A DNA stretch of 64,000 nucleotides, taken from NCBI RefSeq assembly GCF_001421535.1, contig NZ_LMKN01000009.1, positions 187,695-251,694 on the forward strand. Reading direction: 5' to 3'. The DNA comes from Sphingomonas sp. Leaf20 (GTDB lineage: Bacteria; Pseudomonadota; Alphaproteobacteria; Sphingomonadales; Sphingomonadaceae). Position numbers and translations under genes: made by a program. The notes below the pieces were generated by a model. It saw nothing but the letters and a program-made list of their open reading frames with translations. It did not search any database and was not told the origin of the DNA. Below, one piece after another: positions 34,400 through 42,244 of this stretch. How positions within the stretch are numbered: the stretch's first letter is position 1; each line of letters begins with the position of its first letter.

Positions 34400-35827
34400 T
34401 CAGGCGCCTGCGGTGAAGCCGTCGTCGCGGTCGGCCGGGACGGGCGCGCTGACTGCCTTGCAGATCGCCCGGAGCGCGGGCTTGAGCCCCTCCTCGAGGG
34501 TAGGGTGATAGAAGGGCATGTCGAGCAGGTCTGTCGCGGTGCGGCCCTGCTGGATCGCCCAGGCGATCAGGTGCGCGCTGTGCTCGACCCCGGGGGCCGC
34601 CATCGTCGCGCCCGTGAGCCGGCCGGTGCCCGCCTCCGCATAGAAGCGGACCAGCCCGGCGTTGCGCGCCATGACCTTGGCGCGCCCCTGATCGTCGTAG
34701 GAGGCTTCGCCGATGACGATGTCGTCCTGGTCGTCGGGGGTGATGTCGCCGATGACCGCGACGGTCGGGTCGGTGAACATGATCGCGAGCGGGACCATTC
34801 GCGGGCCCGGGGTGACGTCGGGGAACTGCGCGGCGTTGCGGCCGGCGATCATCCCCTCGGCTGACGCTTCGCCGAGCACGGTGCGGTCGTGATCCGCGTC
34901 GCCCGCGATGAAGATCGGCGCGTCGCCGCACTGCATCGTCGTCCTGTCGAAGACCGGCGTGCCGTGATCGTCGAGCGCGATCCCGGTGGTCTCTAGCCCG
35001 AGGCCCTTGAGCCGCGGCGGGCGGCCGGTCGCGACGAGCAGATAGTCGAAGCGGCGGGATCCCGATTGCTCGCCCGACCAGGACAGGCGGACGCCGCCGC
35101 TGTCGGGTTCCGCCTTCAGCTTCATCTCGAGATGGATCGGCAGTTCCTTGTCGAGGATAGCGTGCAGCACCGCCGAGACCTTCTCGTCCTTCAGCGCGGC
35201 GAGGCCGGGGGACTGGTCGAACACCGCCGTCTCGACGCCGAGCCGGACGAGCGCCTGGGCGAGTTCGAGGCCGATCGGGCCCGCGCCGATCACGCCGACC
35301 GAGCCGGGCAAGGTCGGCAGGTCGAAGATCGTCTCGTTGGTGAGTACGCGGTCGCGGACCGCGTCGAAACTGTCGGGGATGTTCGGGTAGGAGCCGGTCG
35401 CGATCACGATTGCCTTGGCGGTCACAGTGCGGCCGTCGTCGAGGCGGAGCGTGGTCGCGTCGACGAAGCGTGCGCGGGCCTCGACCTTCACGCCGTCGGG
35501 GAGCTTGTCGAGCGAGTCGCAGACGCCCGCGACGAACGCGTCGCGTTCACGCTGGACGCGCGCCATCACCGCGGCGCCGTCGATCTTCGGCTCGGCGGCG
35601 ATGCCGAAGACCGATGCCTGGCGGACCGCGTGCGCGGCGTGGGCGGCGGCGATCAGCAGCTTGGAGGGCATGCAGCCGACGCTGGCACAGGTGGTGCCCG
35701 AAAAGGTCTCGTCGATCAGCAGCGTGCGCGCGCCGTTGCGTCGCGCGTTGCGTTCGGCCGCGAGACCGGCGGTGCCTGCGCCGATTATTGCAACGTCGCA
35801 GGTAAGATCTGGGCTGGTGTTCGGCAT
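34400..35827 (-). CDS. Dihydrolipoamide-dehydrogenase-like FAD disulfide oxidoreductase
   Basis: A 475-residue pyridine-nucleotide-disulfide oxidoreductase. The FAD loop is VAIIGAGTAGLAAERNAR, the redox disulfide is Cys47-x4-Cys52 in CASVGCMPSKLL, the NAD loop is SVGVIGAGPIGLELAQAL, and the second FAD motif is PIFIAGDADHD. The dimer-interface His-Glu pair appears in FYHPTLEEGL. The redox segment differs from the standard GGTCLNVGC, so it is a divergent family member. No dehydrogenase-complex E2 gene is nearby. It may act on lipoamide, mycothiol-like or other disulfides. ATG 35827 with GGAG upstream is preferred over the long frame to 35935. Confidence 0.85.
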   Translation of the reverse strand: MPNTSPDLTCDVAIIGAGTAGLAAERNARRNGARTLLIDETFSGTTCASVGCMPSKLLIAAAHAAHAVRQASVFGIAAEPKIDGAAVMARVQRERDAFVAGVCDSLDKLPDGVKVEARARFVDATTLRLDDGRTVTAKAIVIATGSYPNIPDSFDAVRDRVLTNETIFDLPTLPGSVGVIGAGPIGLELAQALVRLGVETAVFDQSPGLAALKDEKVSAVLHAILDKELPIHLEMKLKAEPDSGGVRLSWSGEQSGSRRFDYLLVATGRPPRLKGLGLETTGIALDDHGTPVFDRTTMQCGDAPIFIAGDADHDRTVLGEASAEGMIAGRNAAQFPDVTPGPRMVPLAIMFTDPTVAVIGDITPDDQDDIVIGEASYDDQGRAKVMARNAGLVRFYAEAGTGRLTGATMAAPGVEHSAHLIAWAIQQGRTATDLLDMPFYHPTLEEGLKPALRAICKAVSAPVPADRDDGFTAGA

Positions 35828-35933
35828 GATCGACTCCGTCTCCGGAGCATTCCGGTCATGGCAGCGAAACCTTCCAACCGCCTGACCCGTTCCGCATGCC
35901 GATCCGATAATCACCACGATCCGAGGACCCGCC

Positions 35934-36560
35934 ATGCTGACCGTCCATCATCTGAATTTTTCCCGGTCTTTCCGTATCTTGTGGCTGCTGGAGGAGCTGC
36001 AGCTGCCCTATGAGCTGGTCCGGTACGAGCGCGATGCGGGCTTCCGCGCGCCCGCGTCGCTGAAGGCGGTGCATCCGCTGGGCAAGGCGCCGATCGTGCA
36101 GGACGATGACCTGACGCTTGCCGAGAGCGCGTCGATCCTGTCCTATCTCGATCGCAAGTACGGTGGCGCGCGGCTCAGCCCGCCCGAGGGCACGCCCGAG
36201 GCGGCGATCCATGACGAATGGCTGCATTATGTCGAGAGTTCGGCGGCGTTCCCGATCATGATGACGGTGATCGGCAAGATGATGGGCGGGCTGCCCGAGG
36301 GCCTCGGCAAATTCTCGGAGCCCGAGGTCGCCAAGACGTTTGCGTATATCGCCGACGGGGTCGGCGAGGGGCCGTATCTGATGGGGGCGAAGCTGACGCT
36401 GGCGGATATCCAGATGTCGTATTTGCTCGCCACCGCGGAGAGCGCGGGGCTGCTCAGGGACCAGCCGGCGGTGGGCGCGTATTTCGAGCGGTTGAAGGCG
36501 GTGCCGGGCTATCAGAAGGCGATCGAGATCGGCGGGCCGCTTTCGCCACCGCGGCGCTGA
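35934..36560 (+). CDS. Glutathione S-transferase family protein
   Basis: A 208-residue GST. The N-terminal thioredoxin-fold domain has HHLNFSRSFRILWLLEELQL, with Ser in the catalytic motif, then HPLGKAPIVQDDDLTLAESA for glutathione binding. The C-terminal domain contains LMGAKLTLADIQMSYLL, the usual N-capping box. This arrangement fits the beta/theta-like bacterial GSTs that conjugate electrophiles or reduce peroxides. It is divergent from the disulfide oxidoreductase gene with 106 bases between. A strong hairpin separates it from the maltodextrin operon. Substrate unknown. Confidence 0.88.
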   Translation: MLTVHHLNFSRSFRILWLLEELQLPYELVRYERDAGFRAPASLKAVHPLGKAPIVQDDDLTLAESASILSYLDRKYGGARLSPPEGTPEAAIHDEWLHYVESSAAFPIMMTVIGKMMGGLPEGLGKFSEPEVAKTFAYIADGVGEGPYLMGAKLTLADIQMSYLLATAESAGLLRDQPAVGAYFERLKAVPGYQKAIEIGGPLSPPRR

Positions 36561-36569
36561 CGGGTGACG

Positions 36570-36601
36570 GGACCGGCGCTGCGATACCGCAGCGCCGGTC
36601 C
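36570..36601. terminator. Strong two-way terminator hairpin
   Basis: Fourteen-base perfect arms, GGACCGGCGCTGCG (36570-36583) and CGCAGCGCCGGTCC (36588-36601), flank an ATAC loop. It sits in the 48-base gap between the convergent GST and GH97 genes. The stem is very stable; there is no clear U-run. Confidence 0.7.
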
Positions 36602-36608
36602 TGCCGGC

Positions 36609-38696
36609 TCAGCGTGCCTTGAAGCGGATCGCCTGACCGCCACCGGGAGCGAGCGCGAGCGTCAGCGTGTCGCCCTTGCGGACGCGCTTGGTCTCGATCG
36701 TGATCGCGTGGCGTGCGGTCGTCTTGTAGTCCGCGCCGGGGCCGTCGCGGTAGATCTGCGCGGTGTAGGTCCGACCGGCGTCGAGGAAGTCGAGCGCGAC
36801 GGTGAGCGTCCGGGCATTCTCGTCGGTGACGCTGCCGACATACCAGTCGTTCGACGTGCGATCCTTGCGCGCGAAGGTGACGAAGTCGCCGACCTCGCCG
36901 TTGAGCACACGGGTGTCGGACCAGTCGGTCGGCACGTCCTTGATGAACTGGAACGCGGCGGGATATTTCGCGTAGTTCTCGGGCGTGTCCGCCGCCATCA
37001 CGACGGGCGAATAGAGCACGACGTAGAGCGCGAGCTGCTTGGCGATCGTCGACAGGAGATCGCTGTCGTCGGTCCCCTTGAGACTGAGCACGCCGGGGGT
37101 GAAGTCCATCGGCCCCTCGAGCATGCGCGTGAAGGCGAGGTTCGCCTCGTGCTCGGGCGGGTTCTTGCCGGCCCAGCTGTTATATTCCATGCCGCGCGAG
37201 CCCTCGCGCGCGACCCAGTTGGGATAGGTGCGGCGCAGACCGGTGTCCTTGACGGGCTCGTGGCTGTCGATCGACACCTTGTACTTGGCGGCGGTGGTGA
37301 CGACGCGGGTATAATGGTTCACCATCCACTGTCCCTCATGCCATTCGCGGTGCTGCGACCCGTCGGGATCGACGCGCTCGATCTGGCCCGCGTCGGTGAC
37401 ATAGCCGGTCTTGATCGCGGGGATGCCGTGATCGCGTGCAAAGGCGAAGGCGCGGTCGAGCTGGCCGTCATAATGGCTCGCCGAACCGCCGGTCTCGTTA
37501 TGCCCGATCAGGTAGACGCCCTTCGACTTGGCGTATTTGGCGAGATAGCCGGCGTCGAAATCTGGGGTCGGCGTGTCGAACTGCATCGCGGTGCCGTCGC
37601 CGAACCAGTCGCCGTCCCAACCGACATTCCAGCCCTCGACGAGGACGCCGGGGATTTTGTTGGCGCTGGCGAAGTCGATATAGGTCTTCACATGCGCGGT
37701 GGTGGCGCCGTGGTTGGGACCGGTCGCCCAGCTCCACTTGCCGGTGATCATGTTCCACCAGACGCCGACGAACTTGCCGGGCTTCACCCAGCTCACATCG
37801 CCCAGCTTGTTGGGTTCGTTGAGGTTGAGCTCGATATGGCTCATGTACAGGCCGGGCGCGTCGTCCGACAGGATCAGCGTGCGCCAGGGTGTCGCGAACG
37901 CGCCGCTCCGCGCGACCTTGGGCGCGCCGGCGCCGGGGGTCAGCACCGCCTTCAGCGTGTTGCCCTCGACCTTGGCGACGTTCATGCCGGCATAGTCGAC
38001 CAGCGCGGCCTCGTGCAGCGCGACATGCGTGCCGCCCGCGAGCTTCAGCGTGATCGGCGTCGCGGCGGTGCCGACATCGGCGAGCGGCGTGCGGTTGTAG
38101 AGATATTCCTCGCGGTTCCATTCGAAGCCGGGCTTCCACCAGGCGGTCGCGTCCTCGGCGAAGGCGAACTGCGTCAGCTCCTCGGCGATGTTCACCGTCT
38201 TGAAATTGGGCTGGTCGGGAAAGACGTAGCGAAAGCCGATGCCGTCGTCCTGGAGCCGGAAGACGACGTCGATCGCGCGCTGCAGCCGGTCGGTCTCGCG
38301 CAGGCGGACGCGCATCTCGGTGTGGTTGTCGCGGATCGTCTTCCACTCGCCCCAGGGCTGCGTCCAGGTCGAATCCGCCTTGTCGCGGGTGACGGTCTCG
38401 ATCTTCAGATGCCGGTCGAACTTGGGCGCGTCGGTGAAGAGGAAGCCGAGCCGCGACGGCTTGACGATCAGCGTGCCCTTGCGCGTGACGCTGTAGGTCG
38501 CATGGCCTTCGCCGTCGGTCGCGACGGTGACCGCGATGCTGCCGTCGGGCGAGGTCGCGATCGCCGAGGGGATCGTCGGGACGGGCTGCGGCTTGATCGT
38601 CTCGTTTGTGGTGACGGCGGGGGCGGCCTGGTCCTGCGCCACCACGGGCGCGGTGGTCGCGAGCAACGTCGCCAGCGTGAGCGAGAGGGTCTTCAT
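36609..38696 (-). CDS. susB: GH97 alpha-glucosidase (SusB-like)
   Basis: A 695-residue periplasmic glycoside hydrolase releasing glucose from maltodextrins. The signal peptide is MKTLSLTLATLLATTAPVVA. The N-terminal beta-sandwich (to about residue 300) is followed by the barrel with VEGWNVGWDGDWFG, AIKTGYVTDAGQI, and the conserved IDSHEPVKDTGLRRTYPNWV then GSRGMEYNSW, where the Glu residues match the acid/base positions of inverting GH97 enzymes. The nucleophile Asp of retaining members appears absent at KTGYV. The longer frame to 39083 is not used because ATG 38696 begins the signal peptide and overlaps the GH13 stop (ATGA). It is last in the maltodextrin operon. Confidence 0.92.
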   Translation of the reverse strand: MKTLSLTLATLLATTAPVVAQDQAAPAVTTNETIKPQPVPTIPSAIATSPDGSIAVTVATDGEGHATYSVTRKGTLIVKPSRLGFLFTDAPKFDRHLKIETVTRDKADSTWTQPWGEWKTIRDNHTEMRVRLRETDRLQRAIDVVFRLQDDGIGFRYVFPDQPNFKTVNIAEELTQFAFAEDATAWWKPGFEWNREEYLYNRTPLADVGTAATPITLKLAGGTHVALHEAALVDYAGMNVAKVEGNTLKAVLTPGAGAPKVARSGAFATPWRTLILSDDAPGLYMSHIELNLNEPNKLGDVSWVKPGKFVGVWWNMITGKWSWATGPNHGATTAHVKTYIDFASANKIPGVLVEGWNVGWDGDWFGDGTAMQFDTPTPDFDAGYLAKYAKSKGVYLIGHNETGGSASHYDGQLDRAFAFARDHGIPAIKTGYVTDAGQIERVDPDGSQHREWHEGQWMVNHYTRVVTTAAKYKVSIDSHEPVKDTGLRRTYPNWVAREGSRGMEYNSWAGKNPPEHEANLAFTRMLEGPMDFTPGVLSLKGTDDSDLLSTIAKQLALYVVLYSPVVMAADTPENYAKYPAAFQFIKDVPTDWSDTRVLNGEVGDFVTFARKDRTSNDWYVGSVTDENARTLTVALDFLDAGRTYTAQIYRDGPGADYKTTARHAITIETKRVRKGDTLTLALAPGGGQAIRFKAR

Positions 38697-40309
38697 GATC
38701 CGGTCCTTTCGGCGATCAGCGCGGCATAGCCACCCAGTCGCCCTGTCGTGGCGTCGTTGATGCTTTCGAGGACGCGCCAGTCGCCGGGATCGGCGGGGCT
38801 CCAGTCGATCGGCTCCGCACCGATGTTGAAAACGCAGAGCAACGTCCGGTCGCCGTCGTGGCGCTCGAAGGCGAGCAGCGTGTCGGTGACCTCGGTGAGG
38901 ACCAGATCGCCGATCGCGAGCGCCGGGATTGCACGGCGCAGCGCGAGCAGGCGGCGGGTGAGCGCGAGCAGCGAGTCGGGATCGCCCTCCTGCCGGTCGA
39001 CCGCGAGCGCGGGATGGTCCGCACCGACGGGCAGCCACGGCGTCGCGTCCGTGAAGCCCGCATGCGGCGCATCGGCCTGCCACGGCATCGGCGTGCGCGC
39101 GCCGTCGCGCGACAGCGTCAGCGGCCAGTTGGCGATCGCCTCGGGATCCTGGAGCTGGTCGAACGGCACCTCGACCTGCGTCAGCCCGAGTTCCTCACCG
39201 TAATAGAGGAAGATGTTGCCGCGCAGGCAGACGAGCAGCGCGATCTTCATCCGCGCGAACGCGTCGCGCTGGTCGGGCGCGATCCAGCGCGAGACGGCGC
39301 GCGGCGCGTCGTGATTCTCGAACGCCCAGCTCGGCCAGCCCATCTCCGCATCCGACGGCCAGAGCGTGATTGCGTCGGCGACGGTCTTCGGGCTGAGCTC
39401 GTTGGCGTAGAGGAAGTCGAAGCCGTACGCGCTGTTGAGCCGCGTCTGGCCGCGCGTGAACAGCTTCATCTCGCGGTCGCTGTCGGCGCCGCCGACCTCG
39501 GCCACGGTGAAGCGGTCGCCGTACCCGTCGATCAGCCGCCGCAGCCGTTCGAGGAAGGCGGGGATGTCGGGGTGGCTCTGGTTGTGGACATGCGCCTGAA
39601 AGTCGAAGGGGCGCGTCTTCAGGCTGTTGTCGGTGACCGGCGGATTGTCGGTCAGCGCGGGGTCGTGCATCGCGAAGTTGATCGCGTCGAGCCGGAAGCC
39701 GTCGACGCCGCGGTCGAGCCAGAATTTGGCGGTGTCGACGATCTCGTCCTGCACGTCCGCGTCGTGGAGGTGGAGCTGCGGCTGCTCCTTGAGGAAATTG
39801 TGCAGATAATATTGGCGACGGCGCGCGTCCCAGGTCCAGGCGGGGCCGCCAAAGACCGACTGCCAGTTGGACGGCGGGCTGCCGTCGGGCTTGGCGTCGG
39901 CCCAGACATACCAGTTGGCCTTGGGGTTGGTGCGCGACGAACGGCTCTCGACGAACCAGGGATGCTCGTCCGAGGTATGGCTGTAGACCTGGTCGATGAT
40001 GATCTTGAGCCCGAGCGCGTGCGCGCGCGCGATCAGCGTGTCGAAATCGGCGAGTGTGCCGAAGATCGGGTCGACATCGCGGTAGTTCGCAACGTCATAG
40101 CCGAAGTCCTTCATCGGCGACGTGAAGAAGGGCGACAGCCAGACCGCATCGACGCCGAGGCTCGCGACATAGTCGAGATGGCGGGTGATGCCGGGCAGGT
40201 CGCCGATGCCGTCGCCGTTCGAATCCGCAAAGCTGCGCGGATAGATCTGGTAGATGACCGCGCCCTTCCACCAGGGTCGGTGCACGGGCAGGCTCGTATC
40301 GTCGGGCAT
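38693..40309 (-). CDS. aglA: GH13 alpha-glucosidase (oligo-1,4/1,6-glucosidase type)
   Basis: A 538-residue alpha-amylase-family enzyme without a signal peptide, so cytoplasmic. It opens WWKGAVIYQIYPRSFADSNG, typical of alpha-glucosidases. Catalytic residues are Asp208 in GFRLDAINF, Glu271 in FTVAEVGG and Asp334 in FENHDAPRAV. IIIDQVYSHTSDEHPWF fits alpha-1,4 or alpha-1,6 glucosidase selectivity rather than trehalose synthase. Its ATG shares a base with the stop of the GH13 gene before it, and its stop overlaps the susB ATG. It should cut imported maltose and short dextrins to glucose. Confidence 0.93.
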   Translation of the reverse strand: MPDDTSLPVHRPWWKGAVIYQIYPRSFADSNGDGIGDLPGITRHLDYVASLGVDAVWLSPFFTSPMKDFGYDVANYRDVDPIFGTLADFDTLIARAHALGLKIIIDQVYSHTSDEHPWFVESRSSRTNPKANWYVWADAKPDGSPPSNWQSVFGGPAWTWDARRRQYYLHNFLKEQPQLHLHDADVQDEIVDTAKFWLDRGVDGFRLDAINFAMHDPALTDNPPVTDNSLKTRPFDFQAHVHNQSHPDIPAFLERLRRLIDGYGDRFTVAEVGGADSDREMKLFTRGQTRLNSAYGFDFLYANELSPKTVADAITLWPSDAEMGWPSWAFENHDAPRAVSRWIAPDQRDAFARMKIALLVCLRGNIFLYYGEELGLTQVEVPFDQLQDPEAIANWPLTLSRDGARTPMPWQADAPHAGFTDATPWLPVGADHPALAVDRQEGDPDSLLALTRRLLALRRAIPALAIGDLVLTEVTDTLLAFERHDGDRTLLCVFNIGAEPIDWSPADPGDWRVLESINDATTGRLGGYAALIAERTGS

Positions 40310-42147
40310 CAGCGGGTCTCCGCGGCGCAGACCGCATAGCCAAAGGCGGGGATGGTCAGCGTGACGCTGCCGGGGGCGGTCGCGCGCGCGGCGCAAGCGC
40401 CGGCGAGCGTATCGAAGCGGGTCGAGCGAGTCTCGACCTGGATCGCGCTGGTCAGCGGCTTGGCGCTCGTGTTGTACGCAAGGAGCATCTCGGCGCCGGT
40501 CACGGGATCGAAGCGCGAGACCGCGAACAGGCCGGGCGTGTCGCCGCGCGCGCGGACGAGCGTGCGGCCGCGGGTCAGCGCCGGGTGCGCGACGCGGAGG
40601 CGGGCGAGCTCGGCGATCTGGCGGAACAGCGGGTGGGTCGTGCCGAAATTGGCGGTCGCGGTGGTGGCGTCGGTGCCGACGAGGCGGTTGTCGTTATAGA
40701 CCGCGACCTTCGAGGCGAACATGTCCTCGCGTGCGTCCTGGTCGTCGCCGTCGCCGGCAAAGCCCTGCTCGTCGCCCGAATAGATCGTCGGCACGCCGCG
40801 CATCGTCAGCAGCATCGCATGGCCGAGCTTGACGCGGGCGAGCACCTCGGCCTCGCTTGCGTTCGGGTTGAGGCGGCGGACGTCGCGCGCGAAGCGGCCT
40901 TGGTCGTGATTGCCGAGGAAGGTCGGCAGGATCATCGCGGTGTCGGCGCCGTGCTCGTAGAGCGCATCGCCGTCGAACAAGGCGGCAAGCTCGTTGGTGC
41001 CCTTGTTGCCCGCGACGACGTCGGTCACGCCCCAGCGGAAGCCGAAGTCGAGCACTGCGGGGAGCTTGTCGACGCGGGTGAAGCGCGCGAGATAGCCCGG
41101 ATCCATCGTCCCATAGGCGACCTCGCCGAAGATGTGGAAATTGGGGATGCCGTTCGCTTTGGCGCGGTCGAGCATCGCGGGCGTGAAGGCCTGCCAGAAT
41201 TCGGGGTTCACGTGGCGCGCGGTGTCGATGCGGAAGCCGTCGACCTTGAAGCGGTCGATCCAGCTGCCGAAGATGTCGATCATGCCCGACACGACGCGGG
41301 GGTTCTCGGTCGCGAGGTCGTCGAGGCCGGAGAAATCGCCCATCGTCGAGCTCTCGTCGGTGAAGGTCGAGTCGCCGCGGTTGTGGTAATAGATCGGGTC
41401 GTTGAGCCAGGCGGGGACCTTCACGGTCCGTTCCTTCGCAGGCACATAGGGCGTGTAGGCGAAGCCGGGGTCGGTCAGTCGCGCGAAGTTTTCAGGCGTG
41501 CGGACGGCGTCGCCAGCGAAACCGGGATTGATCGGCTTTCCGCGCAGCCCGAGCTTGCGCTGATAGGGATAGTTGGCGCGGTCGCGATACGCGCAAGGGG
41601 TGCCCTCGGTGCATTCGCGGTACTGGATCACGTCGGCGGTGTGGTTGATGATGATGTCCATATAGACCTTCATCCCGCGCGCATGCGCCGCGGTGACGAG
41701 CGCGGTCATGTCGGCATTGGTGCCGAGATGCGGATCGACCTGCGTGAAGTCGGTGATCCAATAGCCGTGATAGCCCGCGGACTCCCGGCCGGGCGCGCCC
41801 TGGACGGGCTTGTTCTTGAAGATCGGACCGAGCCAGATCGCGGTCGCGCCGAGATCCTGCAGATAGCCGAGCCGCTTGGTCAGGCCCTTGAGGTCGCCGC
41901 CATGATAGAAGCCCTTGGCGGTCGGGTCGAAGCCGGTGACGCGGCGATCGCCGGTGAGGCCGCCGCGGTCGTTGGCGGGATCGGCATTCTCGAAGCGGTC
42001 GGGGAGGACGAAATAGATGACCTCGTCCTGCGGCAGTCGCGTGCGATAGTCGGTGGCCGGTGTTGCCCTAGGTGCCGGGCCCGGGTCTGCGATGGCGGGC
42101 GAGAGCGCGAGCAACCCTGCCAGGATGGTGGCGACGCTCTTGATCAT
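40309..42147 (-). CDS. susA: GH13 periplasmic alpha-amylase/neopullulanase-like enzyme
   Basis: A 612-residue GH13 enzyme with a signal peptide of about 20 residues (MIKSVATILAGLLALSPAIA). Catalytic Asp308 lies in GFRIDTARHV, Glu342 in FHIFGEVAYG and Asp415 in LGNHDQGRFA. The N-terminal VIYFVLPDRFENADPANDRG and YHGGDLKGLT strings match the cyclomaltodextrinase/neopullulanase and periplasmic amylase group. A cysteine pair, CTEGTPC, may be a disulfide and fits export. It lies 97 bases behind the TonB receptor and would shorten dextrins in the periplasm. AAGGACATCCG precedes the ATG at 42147. Confidence 0.92.
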   Translation of the reverse strand: MIKSVATILAGLLALSPAIADPGPAPRATPATDYRTRLPQDEVIYFVLPDRFENADPANDRGGLTGDRRVTGFDPTAKGFYHGGDLKGLTKRLGYLQDLGATAIWLGPIFKNKPVQGAPGRESAGYHGYWITDFTQVDPHLGTNADMTALVTAAHARGMKVYMDIIINHTADVIQYRECTEGTPCAYRDRANYPYQRKLGLRGKPINPGFAGDAVRTPENFARLTDPGFAYTPYVPAKERTVKVPAWLNDPIYYHNRGDSTFTDESSTMGDFSGLDDLATENPRVVSGMIDIFGSWIDRFKVDGFRIDTARHVNPEFWQAFTPAMLDRAKANGIPNFHIFGEVAYGTMDPGYLARFTRVDKLPAVLDFGFRWGVTDVVAGNKGTNELAALFDGDALYEHGADTAMILPTFLGNHDQGRFARDVRRLNPNASEAEVLARVKLGHAMLLTMRGVPTIYSGDEQGFAGDGDDQDAREDMFASKVAVYNDNRLVGTDATTATANFGTTHPLFRQIAELARLRVAHPALTRGRTLVRARGDTPGLFAVSRFDPVTGAEMLLAYNTSAKPLTSAIQVETRSTRFDTLAGACAARATAPGSVTLTIPAFGYAVCAAETR

Positions 42148-42244
42148 CGGATGTCCTTTTCGCACCGGAATCGGTGACGGCGCCACCGGCGCCGGGTCGC
42201 CGTCCGCCGGGATGACTCCGGGCGGACGGCGGTATTGCAGGCAG

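Noticed and set aside
36564..38729. A 721-codon open frame on plus opposite GH97
   Set aside because: Shadow of the glycosidase gene; low-complexity Asp/Arg/Val/Gly make-up.
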